DNA from: Desulfofundulus australicus DSM 11792 | GTDB taxonomy: Bacteria; Bacillota; Desulfotomaculia; Desulfotomaculales; Desulfovirgulaceae | Direction: 5' to 3' | NCBI RefSeq assembly: GCF_900129285.1 | Contig: NZ_FQUW01000020.1 | Span: 1 to 48,186 of the forward strand | Length of the DNA stretch: 48,186 nucleotides | Shown: positions 1 through 9,638 of the stretch, piece after piece | How positions within the stretch are numbered: position 1 is the first letter of the stretch | Layout: the number at the start of each line of letters is the position of its first letter | Made by a program: the position numbers and the translations under genes | The notes under the pieces: model-generated | Told to the model about the DNA's origin: nothing | Database searches by the model: none | Seen by the model: the letters and a program-made list of their open reading frames with translations, nothing else

Positions 1-94
1 GAATTCCTCGGTGTATTGTCTCATTGACCACACCCCCTAAGATCATTATAGGTTTTACACAGAGATTTTCCAATTTGCTTAGGGGGCTAAATAG

Positions 95-126
95 AGAAAG
101 CCTCTCCTTTCTTTAAAATCACGGTT
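95..126 (-). repeat. 32-nt duplicate of the radical SAM/fmdE junction
   Basis: Identical to 8083-8114. In unit 2 this stretch codes for the last residues of the truncated radical SAM protein and also supplies the AAGGAG ribosome binding site of fmdE. Here no fmdE follows, so it is a leftover of a third partial copy of that junction. Confidence 0.7.
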
Positions 127-229
127 CGATAAAGCCGCGCAGTCCATCGACTAGCAAATTACCTCCAACAAGTTAGATGCCAGCACCGTGCTCAAGGGGC
201 ACCGAAAGCAAAATGTCCAACCTTAAAGT

Positions 230-295
230 AATAAAACACAAAAGCCATGAAAACCCACCCCTCGCTTCGACGAGGCACTAAGGGCCTTCATGGCC
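230..295 (-). terminator. Terminator-like hairpin, copy 1 of 4
   Basis: Read on the minus strand, GCCATGAA pairs with TTCATGGC around an internal loop and a small inner stem (CCTCG/CGAGG), followed by a T-rich tract. Related hairpins are at 13630-13693, 36172-36232 and 30163-30229. It could be an intrinsic terminator or a small regulatory RNA structure. Confidence 0.55.
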
Positions 296-460
296 TTAAA
301 ATGGACATTATCAAAAATTCCGTGCATCCCGTTCGCAACAGCTATACGTCTTCTCGGTGCCGGTAAAGTTATTACAATAATCAACGGCTTCAGCCGCTTC
401 TGTAAAGATTCGCTTTGCTTCCCCAAATCCCTCCTCCTTAATTTAAAGTATTCTCCTTAT

Positions 461-1173
461 TTAACAAAAATCCAGATAGACTTTTCTTAACAGACAATCT
501 GCCTCACAGGCACGGTCCACCCGGCCGGTAAAGGCATAAGCACGGGCGGGGCAACCGCCGCCGCATAAGAATCTATCCGGACAGTCCCGGCAACCGGGCA
601 CTCTTTCCACGGTACGTCCCAGGAGCGGCGTTCCGGCCAGCGCTTCAGCCAGGGAAAACCTCCCGTCCGTGATCCGGCCCAGGTAAAATTCTGTCAGGCC
701 GCAAAGGGAAGCACAGGGATAAACTGAGCCGTCGGGCGCAACGGCCAGTGACTGCCCCGTGGTGGCATAACAGTAATGCTGCCTGGCCACACTCCGGCAC
801 AGCTGGTATTTCAACCTTTCCACTTCCCGAAACCGGATTAACGGCCCGCCCAGCCGGGCTATTTCCTCTGCCCGCTTTATGGCTGTTTGCGTTCCGTTGG
901 TCTGCAGCTGTAATTTAACGGAAAGCCGGCGTGACCGAACGTAGGCCACCACCTCTCTTACCAGGGGCAGGTTTAACAGGGGCTCGCCGTCGGAAAACTG
1001 GATTTTAAAAGATCGGCTCCGGGCGGCGGCATAATCCACCGCCTGCCGGGCCACCTCCCAGGTCATGTGTTTTCTGCCTTTCTGCCTTCACCTCCCCGGG
1101 CATAGCAATAAACGCAGCGCAGGTTACAGTCCGTGGTCACCAGCAAAACAAGGAGCTTTATTTTTTCATTCAT
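461..1173 (-). pseudogene. Radical SAM/SPASM protein, degraded copy (unit 1)
   Basis: The start at 1173 follows a GGGAG site and encodes the CNLRCVYC cluster-binding motif. An 8-bp tandem duplication (GGCAGAAA twice, near 1070-1090) then breaks the frame. The frame that reads on from 1066 resembles residues 37-97 of the unit-2 copy, but after the QTNGT motif it jumps directly into a C-terminal SPASM-like region with cysteine pairs such as CRDC and CGGGC. About half of the radical SAM barrel is therefore deleted. The GGE motif that contacts SAM in the family is DGE here. The functional ancestor would have been a peptide- or cofactor-modifying radical SAM enzyme. The unit-2 copy keeps the part lost here and lacks the SPASM part. 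Confidence 0.8.
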
Positions 1174-1304
1174 TTGCTCCCACCCGTTAATTTTTACAGC
1201 AAGGTTTTGTAAGCAATTTCCTCAACCTGTCCAAAGGCTTACGTTGTATTCGGTGAACCGGCTGTGGTGCGATGGCAGCGGTTTACTGAACAGTGGGACG
1301 CCTA

Positions 1305-2032
1305 CTACGTCCGGGCTTCCAGTTCGGCTTCTATATCCAGGTAAAGTTCCCTTAAAGCTTCGTTCATTTCCGGTGCTGCCTGTCACATTCCCCTTTCAAT
1401 GGCTTCCAGCAAGTGTTCGCCCAATGTTATGCAAAGCCCACGGATTGACTTCTTTAAACCACTCCTGTATGGATGGATGACATTTAAAAAAGCATCGCGG
1501 AACATGCCGCTGGCCCTTATGGTCACGTCTATCAGGGGCCGTCCCAGTTCTTCCAGGGGGATTATGCCAACATTCCCGGGATAGGTTCCCTTCTCCTGCC
1601 TGTACCGTTCCAGCAGGGCATCAGCCAGGGAGCGGCCCACCTGCCAGGCCGCACGGCTGGGAACAGCCTGGGGATCGACGGAGTAAAAGTTGCACCCGGT
1701 AGGGAGAATGTCGGCCATGCCACGGGTAGGAGCTCCCGAAGGTCCAGGAGGTACAAAACCCCCGGCTAAAGCGTTGAGGCAGTTGTCCAGTTCCTGCTTT
1801 GTTGCAGCCAGAGCCGGCACCAGCGTATTGACTGTGTATTCAAGGACCCGGCAAATCTCCTCATTTTGTTTTCCCAGGAGCTTTTGCACTATAAAGGGCG
1901 CTTCATTTACCGTATAACCGCCATTTACGAAGGCTTCCAGCGCTATCCCCTGGCTACCCAGCTCATCGTTTCTGGTCGCAAACAGGAATACCGGCAGGGC
2001 TACACCACCCTGGTTTTCTATTTGTCTAAAAA
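1305..2032 (-). pseudogene. cobN-like chelatase, internally deleted remnant (unit 1)
   Basis: Pieces of a CobN/BchH-type large chelatase subunit are joined end to end. An N-terminal piece containing [14 protein letters not shown] overlaps the nitrilase stop codon. A middle piece follows (AFVNGGY to NVGI), then the IPLEELGRP piece, then the C-terminal [10 protein letters not shown] piece. An intact CobN is about 1300 residues, so roughly 80 percent is missing. A TGG-to-TGA change (1383) stops the longest frame, and the original stop codon is still visible at 1305. One deletion joint, near 1483, falls at a short TGGATG-like repeat present at both ends in the unit-2 copy. It is not functional. 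Confidence 0.85.
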
Positions 2033-3702
2033 AGTTTGTAATGTGTCAGGAGGAGGTCATAATCCACTTCTTCCAGGAACTTCTTCTGCCTGGTTTCCTG
2101 CGGGTTTAAAAGCATAATGTTGATCCTGTCTTCATTGACAGGAGACACTATCCGCACGCGCCTTTCAGAGTACCGGGAATAACTGTAAATTAAGCTGCCG
2201 CCCAGAGCACAAAAAGAGCCACTGGACCCCCACTGGTTGGCCACCACCAGGTGCATTTGTTCGGCTATCCTGGCTTCCCAGATAAACTGGCTTTTTTCAT
2301 CATTCCAGAGGGCGGGAACACAGAGCACATCCACCCCCTGTTTGGCCAGACTCTCCAGGCTTTCCGGGAAAAACAGGTCATACCCCAGTAAAATGCCCAC
2401 CCTGCCAAAGGGGAGGTCTAAAAAGCAAAAATCTTCCTGTCCGGGGCGAGCCCATTCCCTGTCGGAGGGACTTAAGTGTATCTTTCTGTATTTTCCCAGC
2501 AATCCCGCCGGACCGATCAACACGGCAGTGTTAAACAGTTGACTGTCTTCCCTTTCCAACACCCCCATCACCACATACAGGTCCAGCTTTTCTGCCTTTC
2601 GGACAACCTCCACGGTAACAGGGCCGGGAACCGGTTCGGCCAGTTCTCCTGCCTGTGACGGTTGAGATATGGCCCCTGATACAGCAAGTTCCGGAAAAAC
2701 AACCAGGTCGAGCTTCATCCCCCTGCGGGCGGCCAGGTCTGCAGCCTGGTCCAGTAATGATAAAATGCGCCGGGTATTTCTCACCGGCTGTTTAGCCTGT
2801 GGAGCAAACTGAACAGTGGCTACGGCAAATTCCTTTCCTGCGGGCAACCCCAGCAGCGCCTCCGGTTCAAATTGGGAAAAGGTATCCAGCGTTATACCGG
2901 CATAGAATTCCGGCCGCCTGTCGCCCAGCAGGACACCGGCCCCGGAGGTAAAAAATCTTCCGTTTTTTAAAGGCAACGTACCATAAAGGATGGTGTCATG
3001 CGCAGACTGTACTTCCTTTAAAACGCTGCCGTCGGGGCCAATGATAAACGATTGTGAGGCATTACAGTTCATCGTCTTATCCTGACCCGTACGGTTACAG
3101 GCCAGTACATAAACTCCGTTTTCCAGAGCCCGGGCACGCCAGAAAACCTCCGGCGGGTAGTGATGGGGCGGCCAGTTGGCCGGGATCAGCAGCACCCGGG
3201 CACCTTTCAGGGCAGCCATTCGCGCCGCCTTGTACCAGTATGTATCGGCACAGATGAGCACACCCACTCTACCAAAGCAGGTTTCTGCCACCAGCACGGG
3301 CAGGTTACCCCTGGCCGCCCAGAGATTTTCCTTAAAGGCAGGGGCCAGCTTGCGATGCTCACCCATTACCCGGCCGTCAGGGCCTATGAGCACAGCAGTG
3401 TTATAATAAATACCCGATTTTAAATCCACTTCCGGCAGCCCCAGGCAGATATAGACCCCGTACCGGCGGGCCAGGGCACCGAACAATTCCGTGGTCGGGC
3501 CGGGAACGGACTCCACAAAGGGGGAAATGTCCCTTCTGCTTTCAAAGGCATAACCCGTGGTGGCCAGCTCGGGATTTACAATGATCCGGGCACCACCGGC
3601 AGCAGCCTCTTCATTTAAGGCCAGCAACCGCCGCAGGTTATGTTCCTTATCTTTCCACTTGATGGCCGCATGAATTAAAGCCACCCTGACTTCTTCCGGC
3701 AT
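2026..3702 (-). CDS. Two-domain carbon-nitrogen hydrolase (nitrilase superfamily)
   Basis: The protein has 558 residues: two nitrilase-fold domains in tandem (about 4-275 and 291-525) where the family normally has one. Domain 1 keeps the Glu-Lys-Cys triad (E45 in [10 protein letters not shown]118 in HRKL, C151 in VLICADTYW). Domain 2 keeps E338 (FPELAVSG) and K407 (YRKIHL), but the nucleophile position is glycine (G440, in ILLGYD), so it should be catalytically dead. The start at 3702 was chosen because GAGGTG sits 8 bases upstream and any longer frame would run through the riboswitch terminator. It is the first gene after a cobalamin riboswitch, so it is probably repressed by B12. The substrate is unknown; an amide linked to corrinoid or tetrapyrrole metabolism is a guess from context. 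Confidence 0.85.
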   Translation of the reverse strand: MPEEVRVALIHAAIKWKDKEHNLRRLLALNEEAAAGGARIIVNPELATTGYAFESRRDISPFVESVPGPTTELFGALARRYGVYICLGLPEVDLKSGIYYNTAVLIGPDGRVMGEHRKLAPAFKENLWAARGNLPVLVAETCFGRVGVLICADTYWYKAARMAALKGARVLLIPANWPPHHYPPEVFWRARALENGVYVLACNRTGQDKTMNCNASQSFIIGPDGSVLKEVQSAHDTILYGTLPLKNGRFFTSGAGVLLGDRRPEFYAGITLDTFSQFEPEALLGLPAGKEFAVATVQFAPQAKQPVRNTRRILSLLDQAADLAARRGMKLDLVVFPELAVSGAISQPSQAGELAEPVPGPVTVEVVRKAEKLDLYVVMGVLEREDSQLFNTAVLIGPAGLLGKYRKIHLSPSDREWARPGQEDFCFLDLPFGRVGILLGYDLFFPESLESLAKQGVDVLCVPALWNDEKSQFIWEARIAEQMHLVVANQWGSSGSFCALGGSLIYSYSRYSERRVRIVSPVNEDRINIMLLNPQETRQKKFLEEVDYDLLLTHYKLF

Positions 3703-3802
3703 ATTTAACACCTCATCAAGAAACTTTTTTCCCACCCGGAAATTTCCGCCCGTCCGGCCAGATACAATGCCGGGGTTCCTTCTGGCAATTAAAAACGGGC
3801 AA

Positions 3803-3833
3803 TCAAAAACCCCCGCTACGCATAAAGCGGGGG
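3803..3833 (-). terminator. Intrinsic terminator of riboswitch 1
   Basis: A CCCCCGC/GCGGGGG stem is followed by T5 on the minus strand, between the riboswitch and the nitrilase start. The loop side contains GCGTAG, which can pair with CTACGC in the conserved segment at 3858-3871. That gives a plausible antiterminator. Confidence 0.85.
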
Positions 3834-3885
3834 CATGGAAAATCAGACCTACCACCTCCCTATCCGCGTAGGCAGCATGGCTTAA

Positions 3886-4148
3886 TGAACGGGGCAGGTC
3901 TCCTGGCTCGGGTTCATCGGAACTCCACGTCTTCCCATCCAGCACTCAGCCATGTTATGGTTCCCTTCGCCGTAACCTTATCTTAGCAGTAACCAATTTC
4001 TATCAAAGCTGAAAACAATCTTACTGAGTGCTGGACAGTGACATTATGTGGGTCTCCCTTCCCCCTCACAGTGGCGGGACCGCGCCGGATTTGCACCGGC
4101 TTCCCTTTTCAGCCTGCCCCCATCAGGGAAGCAGGACACCCCGTTACG
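3886..4148 (-). promoter_or_regulatory. Cobalamin riboswitch 1
   Basis: Minus-strand conserved blocks in order: a P1 arm (AACGGGG), GGGAAGCCGGTGCAAATCC, GCGGTCCCGCCACTGTGA, a long peripheral arm CCAGCACTCA...TGAGTGCTGG with a ~76-nt loop, GGGAAGACGTGGAG, then GAGCCAGGAGACCTGCC and the closing P1 arm. This is the cobalamin (B12) aptamer family. With the terminator downstream, B12 binding should switch off the nitrilase and whatever follows. Confidence 0.95.
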
Positions 4149-4383
4149 CATTATTTCAGTTCTAAAGAGGATGATATAAAGACCCGCAAACTCAGCCCGT
4201 TGCATTAACAACGGGTCCACCGAAATCAAGTTTCTACGATGAAAATCCATTTCTTTGAGCCGTTACCTTTTTCCAGGAACCGCTATCGTTAAGCAAACGG
4301 AAGCCGGATTGGATGCCCGGGGCGTTTGAAGATTTCCCCTTTCCCCTAAAAAGAGAACTATCCGCTTCTCTTTTGAACGTCAG

Positions 4384-4728
4384 CTATGCGTAATCATGAG
4401 TTCCCTTGACTACCTTTACCCCAAACTTTTCCGTAATCTTTTTGGCAAGCTCGTCCACATCCCTGTAGGGACAGGCCGGCCAGGCGTTGACCATGCAGGT
4501 GGAAAGGTGGATAACATCAAAATCTACATTCTTCTTAACACAACCGATGTTTGGGATAAGTGATCTCCCGGGACATTCACAGGCCAGGAAACCCACCACA
4601 TTTACAGCATCGTAATCCTTGAAATTACCCTCCCGGTCCCGGGCGGCTTTAAAACACTTCCACTCGCCGGGACAGCCATAACCCTGGGATACGTAGGAAC
4701 CACAGCTGACGATAAGTACATTCACCAT
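4384..4728 (-). CDS. CGGC-domain protein
   Basis: A 114-residue cysteine-rich protein with the pattern of the CGGC domain family: an early SCGSY, CPGEWKC, ACECPGRS and LSTCMVNAWPACPY. The family is common in anaerobic bacteria and archaea and is thought to bind metal or take part in redox chemistry, but no reaction is established. The gene stands alone. It lies upstream of riboswitch 1 on the same strand, after an AAGGAG site, and has an AT-rich upstream region containing TTGACA. The length is complete for the family. Confidence 0.8.
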   Translation of the reverse strand: MVNVLIVSCGSYVSQGYGCPGEWKCFKAARDREGNFKDYDAVNVVGFLACECPGRSLIPNIGCVKKNVDFDVIHLSTCMVNAWPACPYRDVDELAKKITEKFGVKVVKGTHDYA

Positions 4729-4904
4729 TGACCACTCCTTTTTGCTTTTGCTTTACTATATTTTTATCAATATGTCAATTATTTAGTATACATGGTGTGT
4801 ATTTAACTTTTCCACAGTTACGTGTTATACTTTTACTTAAGCAGAACTTAATCACTTCGGACATTTTTTTAATTTTTCGGGACCCTGGACCGGGAGGGGT
4901 GTTT

Positions 4905-5456
4905 ATGTCTTCCATCCCTGAGCACTTGAAGTTTACCTACGAAGATTACCTGCTTTTGCCTGAAGACAGGCGGTATGAAATTATCGGAGGCGATCTTTTC
5001 ATGACTCCTTCTCCCAAGCGGGCGCATCAACAAATAAGCAGAAACTTGACTACCATCTTATGGTCCTACGTTAAAGCCCACGGCCTGGGAGAAGTTTACG
5101 AGGCGCCATTTGATGTACTTTTCAGCCGCCACGATGTAGTGCAGCCGGATGTGCTCTTCGTGAGCCGCGAGAACCTTTCGATTGTGGGGGAATACAACAT
5201 TCAAGGGGCACCCGACCTGATCATCGAGATTTTATCGCCTTCTACTGCCGAAAGAGACCTTGACCTGAAGAAAAAGCTGTACGCCCGCCATGCCGTCAAA
5301 GAATACTGGATTGTGGACCCCGACGCCCGAAAAGTGACGGTATACCTGTGGAAGGATAATGATTACGTAAAAACCGGAGTTTACGGCGAAGAGGATAGCT
5401 GGCAACCTCATATTTTGCCCGGTCTCACCATCAAGGGCAAGGAGGTATTTGCGTGA
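4905..5456 (+). CDS. Uma2 family restriction-endonuclease-fold protein
   Basis: A 183-residue member of the Uma2/DUF820 family (PD-(D/E)XK fold). Visible markers are the N-terminal YLLLPEDRRYEIIGG, PSPKRAHQ, QPDVLFV, and PDLIIEILSPST followed by a lysine-rich helix, which together hold the Asp-Glu-Lys residues of the fold. The ATG at 4905 is preceded by GGGAGGGG; a longer frame reaches back to 4728 but has no such site. Its biological role is not settled. Its stop codon abuts the right end of the IS200/IS605-type element, and the last residues look complete (a typical PGLTIKGKEVFA end). Confidence 0.85.
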   Translation: MSSIPEHLKFTYEDYLLLPEDRRYEIIGGDLFMTPSPKRAHQQISRNLTTILWSYVKAHGLGEVYEAPFDVLFSRHDVVQPDVLFVSRENLSIVGEYNIQGAPDLIIEILSPSTAERDLDLKKKLYARHAVKEYWIVDPDARKVTVYLWKDNDYVKTGVYGEEDSWQPHILPGLTIKGKEVFA

Positions 5457-5617
5457 ACCTCCCCCGGGACAAGCCCGGGGGCTTCGTCCCGGAGGTTTCT
5501 CATGTCATCGGAATGCTGCCTGCTAAAGCGCAGGTCTTACGCTTTCCTCGTGAGTGTCAACCCGGCATTTGCCGGGAAGGCCCGGTCCATAGGCGTCTAC
5601 TACTCATCGTAGATACG

Positions 5618-6867
5618 TCAGGCCGCTCTTTTCGGCGCCAATACCTGCGGCCGCAGGTATTCCACTTTCCCGGGCAGCCTGCGGCCCCTGGTGAAACTCC
5701 CGTGTAGAGCTTTGTCAAGGATGCCGCTGGCTCCCAGCACGTCCCGGTGAATCCCGGTAAACCCGCAGGAAGCATTGCCGCACCGGTATACGCGCCCGGT
5801 CTGTCTGGTGTATTCCCCGCATACCGGGCAGGTGCCGGAGGTGCCGCGCTCATCCACCGGAATCAGCTCTATGCCGTGACGCTTGAGCTTGTATGCCAGC
5901 AAATCGCGCAGCTTGCCGAAAGCCCACTGGCCCATGCGCTGGTTGTGTTTTCTGCCGCAGTCCCTTTCGCGCACTCCTTCCGGGTTGCCGGTGTAAGCCG
6001 TTTTAACGCTCCTTCCCAGGCACCAGCGGACGGCGTTGGCGGATATGGCGTGCAGGATATGTTCTATCCGCCGCTCGATCCAGTTGAGGAAACGGTACTT
6101 TTTAGCCAGGAGTTTCCTGCGCTTCCTGGAGCCTTCCTTCGTTTTGGAGATGGCCCGTTGCAACTGCCGCAGCACCTTGTTTCTCAAGCGGTTGAGCGAC
6201 CGGAGCAGCCTGCCGCGATCACTAAAGCATCATTGCCGTCGGTGATGGTCAGGGCATGCACTTCGCCCGGGTCGATGGCCGCACAAACGTTGCCCTGAAC
6301 TTTCAACAGGGCCGGTTTCTCCACCGTTACGTGCAGCCAGTATTGATTACGGTGCCAGACCAGTTGCGCCTGCAGGATTGCGGTACTGGTAAGCCTTTGC
6401 GGGAGCTTTACCATCAGCGGTTCTCTGCCCCAACCGTTGGAAAGTTTCAATATACGCCCTTTATGGGTAATGGCGGCTTTTTTCCAGGTAACGGTGAAAA
6501 ACCTTTTCCGGCGGTAAGGGTACCTCCATTCAGTGTAACCCTGCAGGTGCAGTTCCCTGGTGCGCTCGCAGCACTCGAAGTAGGTTTCCACCACGGCCTG
6601 CACCGATTGGGAGTGAAGGCCGTATTTGCCTTTGAGCAGCGCTTTAATTGCACCTTCGCTCAGCCAGTAACCATACCTGCCGTATATGGTGCGGTGGATG
6701 TTGCAGGCGGCGTTCCAGACTCTGGCTGCTTCCATTTGCAGGTTGCGGACTAAAAGAGTTTGCTTCAGGTTAAGGTACAGGGGAAACTTTCCCACCAGGA
6801 CGTCTACGGCTTGCTCCAGGGAATGAGCTTTCGGTTTCTTGACCGCATTGTTTTTGCATCGGCTCAC
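5618..6867 (-). pseudogene. tnpB: tnpB, frameshifted
   Basis: The N-terminal part (frame ending at 6184) contains the first RuvC aspartate in AAIDPGEVHALTI. The C-terminal part (frame starting near 6190) contains RNKVL, the zinc finger CPVC...CGNASC and the final HRDVLGASGIL aspartate. The frames meet where ITDGNDALVIAAG should continue LLRSLNRLRNK. Reading GGCTG as GGCCTG, i.e. one restored base near 6205, makes it continuous. A one-base deletion therefore inactivates the gene unless the sequence is in error. Confidence 0.85.
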
Positions 6868-7278
6868 CTGGTTTCACCTCCTTCCGGAATGTTTTTTGAG
6901 CTTCGATGTATTTGCGGATAGTTTCGGCGCTTACATTACCGGCCGTACCGATGTAGTAGTACTCCACATGCCGCTGCCCCAGAAGTATTTTTTCTTAAGG
7001 CCGGGAAAGGCAGAGAATATTTTGTTGGCGGTAATGCTTTTGAGTTTCCGGACGATATCGGTAGGGGCCACCGTGGGCAGAGCCGACAGGAAAATGTGCA
7101 GGTGATCCGGCATGGTTTCCATCTGGATGAGTGTGTATCCGTAAGTGTTGCAGATTTCTTGAATTGTCAGTTTTACGGTGTCTTCCACTCTGCCGGTAAT
7201 TACCTTATGCCGGTATTTTGGGCAAAACACGATATGGTAATTGATGTTATAGACGCAGTGGTTCGTTTTTCCATTCAT
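6770..7278 (-). pseudogene. tnpA: tnpA Y1 transposase, frameshifted
   Basis: The frame from 7278 has the N-terminal HIVFCPKYR, the HUH motif in PDHLHIFL and KKYFWGSGMW. It then runs into a stop at 6931. The missing C-terminus, VEYYYIGTAGNVSAETI and RKYIEAQ with the catalytic tyrosine, is in another frame starting near 6967. The break is near 6965, around the SGMWS codons. IS200-type transposases are about 130-150 residues, so the tyrosine helix is lost from the main frame. Confidence 0.8.
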
Positions 7279-7502
7279 AGCATGATTATAGCACTAGAAC
7301 GGGTGTTTGTGGATACACTTGTCGCCCTGACAGGCGATGCCCCGCTCGATCCACGGGACAAGCCCGTGGGTTTTCAGGGGCGGATTTCTATAAAGATGTT
7401 GCTCAGGTGAATGGATTGCCCGCGGTAAGTTGTGTCCAATGTGATGGTGTAAAATTGGTCCCCGCAACTATCACCCCCGGTTCTTCTCAGGCCTCCCGCA
7501 AT

Positions 7503-8081
7503 CTATACTGAGCAATCCTTACAGACCGGACGTCCCTCCTGTAAAAAGGCATGATCCTTCATCATTTCTTCGCCGCAGCGGCTGCAGGTTATTATCTCCA
7601 GGCAGAGCTCGGGAAGACGTATTTCTGAATCTACAAATTGCATTTCAAAAATTTCTTCCGCCGGGCCTTCCAGGATGTACTTCATCAGGGGCTCCTGGCG
7701 GTGGTAAAACTCCTCCCGCTCCTCTTCTGTAGCTAAGCCGTTGGCTACCTTTTCCATGAGGGTTACAAAGCCATCACCTTCCCTGCCCAGCACTCCTGCT
7801 TTTAAGCTTACCCGCAAAGCTTGCTGCTCTCCCATGCAGGCAAAGGTAAAGACGTATTTTCCGTTGTCCCTGTAGACAAAATTTCTCTTACCAAATGTGC
7901 AACCCGAGACCACCTGCACCGCGTCGGCGGCACAGGTGCGGTTTTCCACCACAGCCACCAGGTGATGCCCGTGAACACCAGCACCCAGTTTCTCCAAAGC
8001 AACCTTTGTTGCCCGGTACCCGATGGCCAGCAAACAACAGGGGTGCCCGTGAAAGTCTATTACTTTTTCCCAATCGGTCAT
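7503..8081 (-). CDS. FmdE family protein with C-terminal zinc ribbon (copy 1)
   Basis: A 192-residue protein. Residues 1-135 are an FmdE domain with FHGHPCCLLAIGYRA, NRTCAADA and SGCTFGKRN, which carry the conserved His/Cys residues. Residues 163-192 form a zinc ribbon (CSRCGEE...CKDC). FmdE co-occurs with molybdenum/tungsten formylmethanofuran dehydrogenase in methanogens but is widespread in bacteria without it, and its function is unknown. The ATG overlaps the stop of the truncated radical SAM gene (TGATG), with AAGGAG upstream, so the two are translationally coupled. A close paralogue is at 14076-14654. Confidence 0.9.
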   Translation of the reverse strand: MTDWEKVIDFHGHPCCLLAIGYRATKVALEKLGAGVHGHHLVAVVENRTCAADAVQVVSGCTFGKRNFVYRDNGKYVFTFACMGEQQALRVSLKAGVLGREGDGFVTLMEKVANGLATEEEREEFYHRQEPLMKYILEGPAEEIFEMQFVDSEIRLPELCLEIITCSRCGEEMMKDHAFLQEGRPVCKDCSV

Positions 8082-8536
8082 CAGAAAGCCTCTCCTTTCT
8101 TTAAAATCACGGTTTTCAGTCCCCGGATTACAGCCAGGGTAGAACCCTCACCCCCGGCAAAAGGGCGCAGCCGGTCGTTAATCTCCGGACGACCGTCCAG
8201 GCTCACCCCCAGCGCCACGCCCAGGGACTTTAATTCCCGGGCCACTGCGGGGGTGATCAGCGTTCCGTTGGTCTGCAGCTGTAATTTAACGGAAAGCCGG
8301 CGTGACCGAACGTAGGCCGCCACCTCTCTTACCAGGGGCAGGTTTAACAGAGGCTCGCCGCCGGAAAACTGGATTTTAAAAGATCGGCTCCGGGCGGCGG
8401 CATAATCCACCGCCTGCCGGGCCACCTCCCAGGACATATGCCTTTTGCTTTCGCCTCCCCGGGCATAGCAATAAACGCAGCGCAGGTTGCAATCACCGGT
8501 TACCAGCAATACCAGGAGCTTGATTTCTTTCGTCAT
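8081..8536 (-). pseudogene. Radical SAM protein, N-terminal half only (unit 2)
   Basis: The open frame encodes about 151 residues: the CNLRCVYCY cluster motif at residues 15-23, an intact FSGGEPLL SAM-binding motif, QTNGTLITP and GVSLDGRPEIND. It stops after KKGEAF, about where the second half of the barrel and a SPASM domain should follow. Family members with SPASM are 350 residues or more. The missing C-terminal region is the part retained by the unit-1 remnant at 461-1173. The ATG at 8536 follows GGGTGGGG; a GTG nine bases upstream is also possible. It could still be expressed, but with half a barrel I do not expect activity. Confidence 0.75.
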
Positions 8537-8570
8537 TTGCCCCACCCGTCCAGTTTTCTACTTTAAAGTA

Positions 8571-9638
8571 CTATTCCGTCCGGGCCTCCAGTTCCCCTTC
8601 TATTTCCAGGTAAAGTTCTCTTAATGCCTCGTTCATTTCCGGTGCTGCCTGCCACATTCCCCTTTCAATGGCTTCCAGCAAGTGTTCGACAATGTTCTGC
8701 AAAGCCCAGGGATTGACTTCTTTAAACCAATCCTGCATGGATGGATCCAGGGCATACTTATGTGCCAGAGCCTCGTAAAGCCAGTCCTCCAGCACCCCGG
8801 CGGTGGCGTCCCAACCGAAAGCCACCTCCACCAGGTGGGAAAGGTCCCCCGCTCCTTTATAGCCGTGGCGTTTCATACTTTCAATCCATTTGGGATTGAG
8901 TACCCGGGCCCGGAAAATATACCTGGTTTCCTCATCCAGAGTACGCACCCGTACCCTTGCCGGATCCGAACTGTCGCCGCTGAAAGACATGGGCGGCTCC
9001 CCCTTTATTGCCTTTACCGCCGCCACCATGCCGCCGTGGTAGGAGTAAAAGTCATCGCTGTCGTACATATCGATCTCGCGGGTATCCTCATTTTTCACGG
9101 TAGCTTCCACCAGGGCCAGGCGCTGCCGGAAAGCAGGCCGGGCATCTTTACCAAAAGAGCGCCGGCTGTAAGCATAACCACCCCAGGTGACGTAGACTTC
9201 CCCCAGGTCTTTCTCGTCCCGCCAGTTCCTGGCGGTTATGAGGTTGCTCACTCCCGCCCCGTAACACCCCGGGGGATCGCTGAAAATACGCCACAGGGCT
9301 TCTTCCCGGGCCTGTTCCGGATTTATCCCCTGAGCTACTTTTTCTGCCACCTCCTGACGCACGTGGGCAGCTACAAAATTCAAATCTTCCGGCTCGTCCA
9401 GATTGGCCACCATTTCCACTGCCTGGTCAATCAAGTGGATGACATTTAAAAAGGCATCGCGGAACATCCCGCTGGCCCTTATGGTCACGTCTATCCGGGG
9501 CCGTCCCAGCTCCTCAAGTGGGATTACAGCCAGTCCCTTAATTCTCCCGCTTTTTTCATCCCATACGGCCGGACTCCCATTAAGTACAACGCCTGGGCTA
9601 TATCGTCGCCCCCTGTGCGCATGTTGCTGGTAGCCCAT
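8571..9638 (-). pseudogene. cobN-like chelatase, C-terminal third (unit 2)
   Basis: Homologous from about 9566 ([24 protein letters not shown]) to the natural C-terminus (YLEIEGELEARTE). It contains YSRRSFGKDA, MVAAVKAIKGEPP and the HGYKGAGDLS region found in the intact CobN at 26.2-30.1 kb. It is out of frame with the upstream piece (9524-11230). The junction reads GTCCGGCC-GTATGG, where one base is missing relative to the expected GVRPVWDE, so a single-base deletion near 9568 splits the gene. An A6 run lies just downstream. Confidence 0.85.

Larger units (their letters stand above)
1..460. other. Non-coding left edge with unit-1 debris
   Basis: I see no convincing gene here. Positions 95-126 repeat, base for base, a 32-nt piece that lies at the radical SAM/fmdE junction of unit 2 (8083-8114). 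A terminator-like hairpin sits at 230-295. The rest is of lower GC than the flanking genes and resembles nothing I recognise. It separates the broken radical SAM gene from whatever lies outside the window. Confidence 0.6.
5457..7380 (-). mobile_element. IS200/IS605-family element, both genes frameshifted
   Basis: It carries a tnpA (Y1 HUH transposase) and a tnpB (RuvC-type, RNA-guided nuclease ancestor) in the same direction, bounded by hairpins with the same core: CCCCGGGACAAGCCCGGGG at 5462-5480 and CCACGGGACAAGCCCGTGG at 7351-7369. There are no inverted terminal repeats or target duplications, as expected for this family. About 160 bases between the tnpB stop and the right-end hairpin are the expected site of the omega RNA; I did not fold it. 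Both reading frames are broken, so the element looks immobile on its own. Confidence 0.85.

Noticed and set aside
2026-3945. A nitrilase start at 3945, giving 639 residues
   Set aside because: The extra 81 residues would be translated from the riboswitch 3' end and terminator and have no family resemblance. The ATG at 3702 has a good ribosome site.
9524-9638. Programmed -1 frameshifting in cobN at the A6 run
   Set aside because: The expected protein sequence (VWDEKSGR) is restored only by adding one base upstream of the A run; a -1 slip on it would give YGMKKSGR. The upstream gene is also a deletion fusion, so decay is the simpler reading.
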